Positions 7,401 through 13,575 of a stretch of DNA of 15,092 bases are shown here, piece by piece (position 1 is the stretch's first letter; each line of letters starts with the position of its first letter). A program made the position numbers and the translations under genes. Source of the stretch: JAGQTE01 sp964648005 (lineage in GTDB: Bacteria > Actinomycetota > Acidimicrobiia > Acidimicrobiales > Acidimicrobilacustridaceae); the NCBI GenBank assembly GCA_964648005.1, contig CAZYKR010000086.1, forward strand, positions 1 through 15,092, in the 5' to 3' direction. Under the pieces are notes generated by a model. It was not told where the DNA came from and did not search any database. It saw only the letters and a list, made by a program, of their open reading frames with translations.

Positions 7401-9087
7401 TCGACGGCCTGGACCTCGATCTACGACAAACAGGAAGGGCACTGGCTGGCACTCGACCTGCCCGAGCCGGTGACGTTCGACTCGATCGGACTCGATGTGC
7501 TGGCCGACTACGTGCACTCGGTGCCGACGCGCCTGCGCATCGAGGCCGACGGCGTCGAGGTCGCCACGGTCGACCTGCCCGAGGCCGAGTGGGCGTTCGA
7601 GCGGGGCCACACGGTGCACCTCGACGTGCCGACGCCACAGATCACCGGCTCGCGGCTGCGCTTCATCATCGACGGGGTGGAGGAGGCGACGACGATCGAC
7701 TGGTACACCGACCGACCGATCGTCTTGCCGGTGGGCATCGCCGAGCTCGAGGTCGCCGACGTGTTGGTGCCGCAACCGGCGCCGTGGTTGGACTCGGGCT
7801 GTCGCGACGACCTCGTCGCCGTCGACGGCCGACCGGCGCCCATGCGCATCCAGGGGCCGACCGACGACGCGCTGGACGGCGCCGGCTTCGCCGCTGAGCC
7901 GTGCACCCCGGCGCCGGCCGACACGGGCCAAGCGGCAGACGCCGGCGAGACGGCAGACGCCGGCGAGACGGCAGACGCCGGCGAGACGGCAGACGCCGGC
8001 GAGACNNNNNNNNNNNNNNNNNNNNNNNNNNNNNNNNNNNNNNNNNNNNNNNNNNNNNNNNNNNNNNNNNNNNNNNNNNNNNNNNNNNNNNNNNNNNNNN
8101 NNNNNGGAGTCCGCCGACCCTCCCCCGCTCGACGCCGCGGACCTGGCCCTGTCCACCGGTACCCACGAGGTCGCGACGACGCCCGGCCGGGAGTCCGGGT
8201 TCGACATCGACCGGCTCCTCGTCGCCTCCGACGCGCAGGGCGCGCCGCTCGCCGGTCCGGCCCTGACCTCGGTCGAGCTGCCCGAGCCACCGTCGACGAC
8301 CGTGGCATCGGCCGGGCGCACCTCGTTCGCCATCGATGTCGCCACCGCCGACGAGCCGTATTGGCTGACCTTCAGCCAGTCCTGGAACCCCGGATGGACG
8401 GCCTCGGTCGCCGGCCAGGACCTCGGCACGCCGCAGGTCATCAACGGCTACGCCAACGGGTGGCTGATCGATCCGGCCGCGCTCGGCATCGCACCCGGCA
8501 CGACGGTGCGCGTCGACGTCACCTGGGCGCCGCAGCGCGTCGTGTGGGTCGCCGTCGGGCTGTCGCTCGTCGCCCTCGTCGTCTGCATCGCCCTGCTGCT
8601 GTTCGCGCGACGCCGGCCGGAACCAGTGGTCGACACCGGCGGCGTCGACCGTCGCGTCGGCGGCCTCGACCCGCGCCTGGTCCGCCCGACGTGGTTCGGC
8701 TCGTCGCGCACGCGCCCGGGCCGGGCGACGTCGACGCGCGCCGCGGTCCTCGCCGGCGCGGGCTTCGGTGCGGCGCTGCTGCTCAACGCCCCCACGACCC
8801 CGGCGAACCTGGCGCTCGCCCTGCCCGTCGGCCTCGCCGTGGGCGTGGCCTGGCGCTGGAGGCGTGGACGAGGCGCGCTCGGTCTGCTCGCCGCCGCCAG
8901 CCTGGGCGCCGCCGGCGCATACCACGTCGTGTGGCAGTGGCGCTTCGCCTTCCCAGCCGATTTCGTGTGGCCGCAGCTGTTCGAGCGCGTCGATGTCCTC
9001 GGCGTGGCCGCCGTCGTGCTCCTCGTCGCCGAAGCGGCCCGGGAGCTGGCGGCGCGCGAGCTGGGTCCCGATGCCGACACCGCCTAG
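4413..9087 (+). CDS. AftD-like alpha-(1->3)-arabinofuranosyltransferase family protein (DUF3367), split by N gap
   Basis: This is a very large GT-C polytopic glycosyltransferase of the mycobacterial AftD kind, which moves a lipid-linked sugar onto glycans outside the membrane. Roughly ten or more helices span residues 24-432. The first outer loop holds GADTKTYLYLDP (D47, the GT-C acidic position) and THQNIGYLFPMGPFY. A long outer part follows with two F5/8C-like (discoidin, carbohydrate-binding) domains: about 741-880 (AFDGDPATAWR) and 971-1115 (ALDGDLSTAWTS). An ADAGET repeat then runs into 100 N. After the gap the frame resumes at 8107 with a C-terminal outer domain (NPGWTA, INGYANGW) and about five helices, ending at TAG 9085-9087. 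About 1,197 and 326 residues are visible. Start: GTG 4413 overlaps the upstream TGA (GTGA); GTG 4428 and ATG 4440 are alternatives. That the sugar is arabinofuranose is inferred from the family. Confidence 0.85.
7934..8005 (+). repeat. 18-bp coding tandem repeat (ADAGET), at least 4 copies
   Basis: Four identical copies of GGCAGACGCCGGCGAGAC occupy 7934-7951, 7952-7969, 7970-7987 and 7988-8005. They encode an acidic, flexible Ala-Asp-Ala-Gly-Glu-Thr linker within the AftD-like protein. The fourth copy ends exactly where the N run starts, so the array is what broke the assembly and its true copy number is unknown. Confidence 0.95.
8006..8105. other. Assembly gap, 100 N
   Basis: Exactly 100 N are present, the usual placeholder for unknown length. 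The open frame changes phase across it, so 100 cannot be the true length if the gene is intact; a multiple of 3 is required. The flanks also join in frame at zero length (GAGAC then GGAGTCC reads E-T-E-S). The missing DNA may therefore be only further whole 18-bp units. Confidence 0.97.
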
Positions 9088-9216
9088 CATCGACGAGCCG
9101 CCACGGCGGGCCGAGTGCCCCCGCACGGCGGTCGTGGCAGGCCAAGATGGAGGGTCGTCACGACACTGCCCGCCGGGGCCTCCCCGGCGCACCCGACCAG
9201 CCAGCGAGGAGCCCAG
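9088..9216 (+). promoter_or_regulatory. Spacer before the GT2 cluster, with a palindrome
   Basis: This 129-bp spacer has a weak CCGCC-AC-GGCGG hairpin (9098-9109) just after the AftD-like stop. It also holds a perfect 8-bp inverted repeat, CGCCGGGG-CCT-CCCCGGCG (9171-9189), and a strong GAGGAG at 9206-9211, 5 nt before the GTG start. TAGCAT at 9085-9090 overlaps the upstream stop and resembles a -10 box, but no -35 fits well. It may contain a promoter, or only processing or attenuation structures in a longer operon. Confidence 0.4.
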
Positions 9217-9957
9217 GTGAGCCCTGCGTCCGACACGCCCGAGGACCGTTGCCTCAGCGTGGTGATCCCTGCCTACAACGAGATCGCCACCATCGAGCAG
9301 GTCCTCGACCGGGTGCTCACGGCACCGTTCGTCGGCGAGGTCGTCGTCGTGGACGACGGCTCGTCGGACGGGACGCGCGAGGTGCTCGAGAAGGTCGACG
9401 ACCCCCGCATCCGCGTGTTCTTCCAGCCCTACAACCAGGGCAAGGGTGCAGCCTTGCGTCGTGGGTTCGCCGAGGCGTCGCTCCCGTTCGTCGTCGTCCA
9501 GGACGCCGACCTCGAGTACGACCCCGCCGAGTACCCCAACCTGCTCAAGCCGCTCCTCGACGATCAGGCCGACGTCGTGTACGGCTCACGCTTCCTCGGC
9601 GGCGCACCGCACCGGGTCCTGTACTTCTGGCACTCCATCGGCAACAAGGTGCTGACGATCGCGTCGAACATGTTCACCGACCTGAACCTGACCGACATGG
9701 AGACCTGCTACAAGGCCTTCCGCCGCGAGGTGCTCGAGAGCTTCACGCTCGAGGAGGACCGTTTCGGCATCGAGCCGGAGATCACCGCCAAGGTCGCGGC
9801 CCGGCACTGGCGGGTCTACGAGGTCGGCATCTCGTACGCCGGACGCACCTACGACGAGGGCAAGAAGATCGGTTGGAAGGACGGGGTGCGGGCCATCTAC
9901 TGCATCCTGCGCTACTCGCCCATCGGGGAGAAGCTGGTCCGGCGGACGGGTGGCTAA
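9217..9957 (+). CDS. GT2 glycosyltransferase, polyprenyl-phosphate mannose synthase-like
   Basis: The 246-residue GT-A enzyme resembles bacterial dolichol/polyprenyl-phosphate mannose synthases (DPM1 type), which load a sugar from a nucleotide donor onto polyprenyl phosphate at the inner membrane face. Motifs in order are LSVVIPAYNE (13-22), VVDDGSSDGT (D46, D47), the metal-binding DXD in QDADLEYDP (D96, D98), GSRFLGG, DMETCYKAFRREV and the DRFGIEPEIT block typical of this subgroup. No C-terminal membrane helices are present, as in soluble DPM1 forms. Start: GTG 9217 has GAGGAG 5 nt upstream; the in-frame extension back to 9115 has no ribosome site. The next gene begins 3 nt after the stop. 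It probably supplies the lipid-linked sugar used by GT-C enzymes such as the AftD-like neighbour. Mannose is the family default; another sugar is possible. Confidence 0.88.
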   Translation: MSPASDTPEDRCLSVVIPAYNEIATIEQVLDRVLTAPFVGEVVVVDDGSSDGTREVLEKVDDPRIRVFFQPYNQGKGAALRRGFAEASLPFVVVQDADLEYDPAEYPNLLKPLLDDQADVVYGSRFLGGAPHRVLYFWHSIGNKVLTIASNMFTDLNLTDMETCYKAFRREVLESFTLEEDRFGIEPEITAKVAARHWRVYEVGISYAGRTYDEGKKIGWKDGVRAIYCILRYSPIGEKLVRRTGG

Positions 9958-9960
9958 CCG

Positions 9961-12114
9961 TTGACCTCGACCACGACGGTCCGTCGGGACGACCTGTTCG
10001 TCTTCGACGAGGCGGGTGACGCGTCCGATGCCGCGTCGCGAGCCCGTCGCCTGCCGCACTTCCCGGCGCTCGACGGGCTGCGCGGGGTGGCCGTCGCCGC
10101 CGTGGTCCTGTACCACGGCGGCTTCACGCTGTTCGGCCACAAGGTGGCCGAGGGCGGGTTCCTCGGCGTCGACGCCTTCTTCGTGCTGTCGGGCTACCTG
10201 ATCACCGGCCTGCTCCTCGCCGAGTGGCGTGAGCACGGCCGCCTGGCGCTCGGCTCGTTCTGGGCACACCGGGCCCGCCGGCTCCTGCCGGCGCTGTTCG
10301 GCTGCTTGTTGCTCGTGAGCGTGTACGCCGTCTGGGCGCTGCCCCCGGATGCGCTCCAGCCCTTGCGCGGCGAGATGCTGGCGTCGGAGTTCTACGTCGC
10401 CAACTGGTGGTTCATCTTCCGCGACGTCGGCTACTTCAACCAGTTCCTCGTGTCGCCGGTGCGCCACCTCTGGTCGCTGGCCATCGAGGAGCAGTTCTAC
10501 CTGATCTGGCCCCTGGTGGTGCTGGTCGTGCTGCGCCGGTGGGACCGCGCTCGGGCCGTCATGTGGACGGCGCTGATCATGGCGCTGGCGTCGATGGCGT
10601 GGATGACGACCCTGTACCTCAACGGCGCCGGGCTCGACCGGGTCTACTACGGCACCGACACCCGGCTGCAGTCGCTCGGCGTCGGCGCGCTGCTGGCCGC
10701 TGCTGCTCGCGAGGGACTCGTGGTGCGCGGCCGCCAGTCACAGGCCCTCCTCAACGTGCTGGCCGTCGTCTCGTCCGTGGTGCTCGCCCTCGCCTGGTCC
10801 CAGACGCCGGGCACCTCGGAATGGCTCTACACCGGCGGCTTCTGCGCGCTGGCGGTCCTCGTGTCGATCGTGATCCTGTCGGTGACCCAGGACCGCGCCG
10901 CTCCCAACCCCGTCGCCGCCGTCCTGTCGTGGCGGCCGCTGTGCTGGCTGGGCCTGATCTCCTACGGCGTGTACCTGTACCACTGGCCGATCATGGTGTG
11001 GCTCGATCCGGCCCGCACCGGCCTGTCGGGCAACACGCTGCTCGCCGTGCAGATCGCCGTCACGCTCGTCGTCGCCACCGCGTCGTATTACCTGATCGAG
11101 ATGCCGATCCGGCGCGGCACGATGCTCGCCTCGGCGGCACGCCTGAAGGTGATCGTGCCGGCGGCGTTCGTCGCCATGGCGCTGGTGATCGTCCTGGTCA
11201 CCAAGGACGCTCGCAACACCTTGGCGTTCGAGGCGGAGAAGTCCGGGAGAGATCGTCCCACGCCGTCCGTGGCATCCGACACCCCGCTGACCGATCGGCC
11301 GGCCAAGGTCCTGCTGCTCGGCGACTCCGTCACCTACACCATCGGCTACGGCTTCGAGGGCAACGCCGACACGGCCGACGTCGCCGTCTGGAACCAGGCG
11401 GTCCTGTACTGCGAGCTGGTCGAGGGACGCCGGCGCGAGCTCTCGGGCGTCGAGGAGGTGGCGTCGAAGACGTGCGCCAACTGGCCCCAGGACTGGGGCG
11501 ATGCCCAAGCGCAGTTCGGCCCCGACGTCGTGGTGCTCGGCGCCGGCCCGTGGGAGATCTTCGACCGGCAGGTCGACGGCACCTGGCTCACCTACGGCAC
11601 GCCGGAGTACGACGAGGTGCTCGTCGCCGAGCTGCAGCAGATCGTCGACCAGGTCACCGCCGACGGGACGCCGTTGGTGCTGCTGACCTCGCCCTGGTTC
11701 GAGCGAGCTCCCGGCGGCGACACGACCGCCGAGTGGACGCCGGCCGAGAAGGACCGCATCGCCCATTTCAACGACATCCTGCGGCAGGTGGCGGCTGACA
11801 ACGCCGACACCGTCACCATCGTCGATCTGGGACGTTTCGTGTGCGGCGACGACGACTGCACCAGCGCCCACGGCGGCGAGGCGCTGCGCAGCGACGGCGT
11901 CCACTACGACGAGCGCTCGGCACGGGTCGTGGCGACCTGGCTGGCGCCCCGCCTGCGCCAGGCGGCGCTGTGGGGCGCCGACTTCGCCGCTGATCCGGCG
12001 GTGCCCGACGACGCCGGCGCCACCGCCGCAGCCCCCGACGACGCGCCGGAATCGACCCCGCCGCCGGTCACCGAGGAGACCACCGGCGCCGACAGCGAGC
12101 CCGACGTGCCGTGA
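9961..12114 (+). CDS. Acyltransferase-3/SGNH fusion O-acyltransferase (OafA-like)
   Basis: The 717-residue integral membrane protein probably transfers acyl (often acetyl) groups across the membrane to surface glycans. The acyltransferase-3 domain (PF01757) runs from FPALDGLRG (35-42) with H52 in LYHGG, FLGVDAFFVLSGYLITG and RHLWSLAIEEQFYLIWP, to a YHWPIMVW helix, with about ten helices in all. An outer SGNH hydrolase-like domain starts near 445: block I is LLLGDSVTYT (S456), a GAGPWE block lies at 527, and DGVH (D645, H648) completes the catalytic set. The last 45 or so residues are Asp/Pro/Ala/Thr-rich and disordered-looking. Start: TTG 9961 is the only normal start upstream of the LDGLRG motif; its ribosome site is weak (GGGTGG), so coupling with the GT2 gene 3 nt upstream is likely. 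Its stop overlaps the next start. The acyl acceptor is unknown. Confidence 0.9.
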   Translation: MTSTTTVRRDDLFVFDEAGDASDAASRARRLPHFPALDGLRGVAVAAVVLYHGGFTLFGHKVAEGGFLGVDAFFVLSGYLITGLLLAEWREHGRLALGSFWAHRARRLLPALFGCLLLVSVYAVWALPPDALQPLRGEMLASEFYVANWWFIFRDVGYFNQFLVSPVRHLWSLAIEEQFYLIWPLVVLVVLRRWDRARAVMWTALIMALASMAWMTTLYLNGAGLDRVYYGTDTRLQSLGVGALLAAAAREGLVVRGRQSQALLNVLAVVSSVVLALAWSQTPGTSEWLYTGGFCALAVLVSIVILSVTQDRAAPNPVAAVLSWRPLCWLGLISYGVYLYHWPIMVWLDPARTGLSGNTLLAVQIAVTLVVATASYYLIEMPIRRGTMLASAARLKVIVPAAFVAMALVIVLVTKDARNTLAFEAEKSGRDRPTPSVASDTPLTDRPAKVLLLGDSVTYTIGYGFEGNADTADVAVWNQAVLYCELVEGRRRELSGVEEVASKTCANWPQDWGDAQAQFGPDVVVLGAGPWEIFDRQVDGTWLTYGTPEYDEVLVAELQQIVDQVTADGTPLVLLTSPWFERAPGGDTTAEWTPAEKDRIAHFNDILRQVAADNADTVTIVDLGRFVCGDDDCTSAHGGEALRSDGVHYDERSARVVATWLAPRLRQAALWGADFAADPAVPDDAGATAAAPDDAPESTPPPVTEETTGADSEPDVP

Positions 12115-12797
12115 GCAACCCGGTACTGCTGCTGCACGGCCTCGCCACCTCGGCGGCGCGCACGTGGCGGGACAACGGCTGGATCGATCTGCTCACCGAC
12201 GCCGGGCGCCAGGTGCTGGCACCGGACCTGCTGGGTCACGGCGAGGCGCCGAAGCCGCACGATCCGGCGGCGTACGACGCTCTCGAACAGCGCGTGCTCG
12301 ACGAGCTCGACGCCAACGGCGTCGCCACCGTGGACGCCATCGGGTTCTCGCTCGGCGCCCGGACGATCCTCGCCCTCGCCTCCGCGCACCCCGAACGGTT
12401 CGGGCGCATCGTCGTCACCGGTGTCGGCGCCAACCTCTTTCGCCAGGACGATCCCGAACCGATCGCTCGCGCGCTGGAGTCCGACGACGCGGCCGACAAC
12501 CCGATCGCCCGGTACTTCCGAGCGCTGGCGGCGATGCCCGACGCCGACCCGGCGGCGCTGGCGGCGCTGCTGCGGCGCCCGGGGGGTCTACACGTCACCG
12601 CCGAGGGTCTGCTGGCCGTCACCGGCCCGGTGCTGGTCGTGCTGGGTGACCAGGACTTCGCCGGTCCCCCAGAGCCACTCGTCGAGGCGCTGCCCGACGC
12701 TCGCCTCGTGGTGCTGCGCGGGTGCGACCACTTCGCCACCCCCAAGGACTTCCGCGCCATCGACGCCACGCTGGAGTTCCTGGGGGTGTTCGGGTGA
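12111..12797 (+). CDS. Alpha/beta fold hydrolase
   Basis: This 228-residue cytosolic alpha/beta hydrolase has no signal peptide and begins at the first core strand, NPVLLLHGLATS, where HG starts the oxyanion loop. DLLGHGEAPKP follows the third strand. The nucleophile elbow is GFSLGA (S80), the acid is in LGDQDFAG (D180 or D182), and the histidine is in GCDHFATP (H207), so the triad is complete. The size and the compact lid suggest a small-molecule esterase or a related C-C or peroxide-type hydrolase; the substrate cannot be told. Start: GTG 12111 overlaps the upstream TGA by 4 bp (GTGA), and the protein lacks nothing at its N-terminus. It overlaps the next gene in the same way, so the three are likely one coupled transcript. 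Its link to the acyltransferase (for example de-acylation) is only a guess. Confidence 0.85.
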   Translation: MSNPVLLLHGLATSAARTWRDNGWIDLLTDAGRQVLAPDLLGHGEAPKPHDPAAYDALEQRVLDELDANGVATVDAIGFSLGARTILALASAHPERFGRIVVTGVGANLFRQDDPEPIARALESDDAADNPIARYFRALAAMPDADPAALAALLRRPGGLHVTAEGLLAVTGPVLVVLGDQDFAGPPEPLVEALPDARLVVLRGCDHFATPKDFRAIDATLEFLGVFG

Positions 12798-13459
12798 GCG
12801 ACGACGGCTTCATCCTCGGCGTCGACCTCGACGGCGTCTGCGGCGACCACACCGAGGCCTTCCGGCGGGTGGTCGCCGCCGAGCTGGGGGTGCCGGCGGC
12901 CACGTTGGGTCCGCAGGAGCGCTGGGACTTCGCCGACTGGGGCCTCAGCGAGGAGCAGTTCTTCGCGCTGCACCGGCGCGGCGTGCTCGACCACCGGATG
13001 TTCCGGGACATGCCGGTCGTCGAGGGCGCCGCTGAGGCGCTGTGGCGCCTCAACGACGCCGGGGTGTGGGTCCGCCTGATCACCCACCGGCTCTACGCCA
13101 ACTGGGGCCACGAGGTGGCGGTGGCGGACACGGTCGCCTGGCTCGACGCCCACGCCATCCCGTACCGGGACCTGTGCTTCCTGGGCAACAAGCCCCAGGT
13201 GGAGGCCGACGCCTACGTGGACGACGCGCCCCACAACGTCGCTGAACTGCGCCAGGCGGGCAACGCCGTCATCGTGTTCGATCAGCCCTACAACCGCGAC
13301 GTGCCCGGACCGCGCGCGCGGGACTGGGTCGAGGTCGAGCACCTGGTGGCGGACCTGATGGTGCGTCGTGGCCTGCCCGTCCAGACCACCCTGCTCGATC
13401 CGGACCGTCCCACGGAGCGCCTGCATCGTCGCCAAGCGGCACAGGACCGGACGAGATGA
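12794..13459 (+). CDS. NT5C-type 5'-nucleotidase, HAD superfamily
   Basis: This 221-residue HAD phosphatase resembles the 5'(3')-deoxyribonucleotidase NT5C family (PF06941). Motif I is LGVDLDGVCGDH (nucleophile D11, acid/base D13). The small helical cap holds the WDFADWGLSEEQF segment. FRDMPVVEGAAEAL precedes motif II (VRLITHRLY). The motif III lysine is in FLGNKPQ and motif IV is YVDDAPHN. All catalytic positions are present, so it should dephosphorylate nucleotides or a similar phosphomonoester in the cytosol. The C-terminal 30 or so residues (after LMVRRGLP) are polar and probably not part of the fold. Start: GTG 12794 overlaps the upstream TGA (GTGA), with a G-rich stretch upstream as a possible ribosome site. 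The NT5C assignment comes from motif order; other HAD subfamilies remain possible. Confidence 0.82.
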   Translation: MSDDGFILGVDLDGVCGDHTEAFRRVVAAELGVPAATLGPQERWDFADWGLSEEQFFALHRRGVLDHRMFRDMPVVEGAAEALWRLNDAGVWVRLITHRLYANWGHEVAVADTVAWLDAHAIPYRDLCFLGNKPQVEADAYVDDAPHNVAELRQAGNAVIVFDQPYNRDVPGPRARDWVEVEHLVADLMVRRGLPVQTTLLDPDRPTERLHRRQAAQDRTR

Positions 13460-13575
13460 GCACTGCGCTGCTGCACGCACCACGTCCGCGCACCTCAACG
13501 GCGTCGCTGCGGGACCGATGGGAACGGGTGACCGCACACGCGCGCCCCCCGGCACGGGGGCGAACCGGTGGCTGA
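13456..13575 (+). CDS. Possible 39-residue small ORF, hypothetical
   Basis: ATG at 13456 overlaps the NT5C-type stop as ATGA. The frame runs for 39 codons through the spacer to TGA 13573-13575, overlapping the first codons of the GGDEF-EAL gene. The peptide is Arg/Ala/Pro-rich (starting MSTALLHAPRPR) with no recognised motif. The ribosome site is weak (GGACGAG next to the ATG). It may be a leader ORF coupling the downstream gene, or chance; high-GC DNA often gives such frames. Confidence 0.2.
   Translation: MSTALLHAPRPRTSTASLRDRWERVTAHARPPARGRTGG
13543..13562 (+). promoter_or_regulatory. GC hairpin covering the GGDEF-EAL ribosome site
   Basis: CGCCCCC (13543-13549) pairs perfectly with GGGGGCG (13556-13562) across a 6-nt loop, CGGCAC. 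The GGGGG in the right arm is the best Shine-Dalgarno candidate for GTG 13568, 7 nt downstream, so folding would hide it. No T-run follows, so it is not an intrinsic terminator. Confidence 0.45.

Noticed and set aside
7934..8005. CRISPR-like array
   Set aside because: The units are directly adjacent 18-mers with no spacers and are in frame in a protein, so this is a coding tandem repeat.
5943..8444. 833-codon minus-strand open frame opposite the AftD-like gene
   Set aside because: It is a GC-rich shadow frame, full of Arg/Gly/Val/His, with no motif; it spans the N gap only because N does not encode a stop.
9098..9109. Intrinsic terminator after the AftD-like gene
   Set aside because: The stem is only 5 bp with a 2-nt centre and no T-run follows.
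8106..10019. Continuation of the pre-gap frame beyond the N run
   Set aside because: It is Arg-rich nonsense after the gap. The real frame after the gap is the one with NPGWTA, INGYANGW and membrane helices ending at 9087.
13528..13575. GTG 13528 or ATG 13518 as the start of the GGDEF-EAL protein
   Set aside because: Both are out of frame with the GGDEF-EAL coding sequence (40 and 50 bp before GTG 13568).
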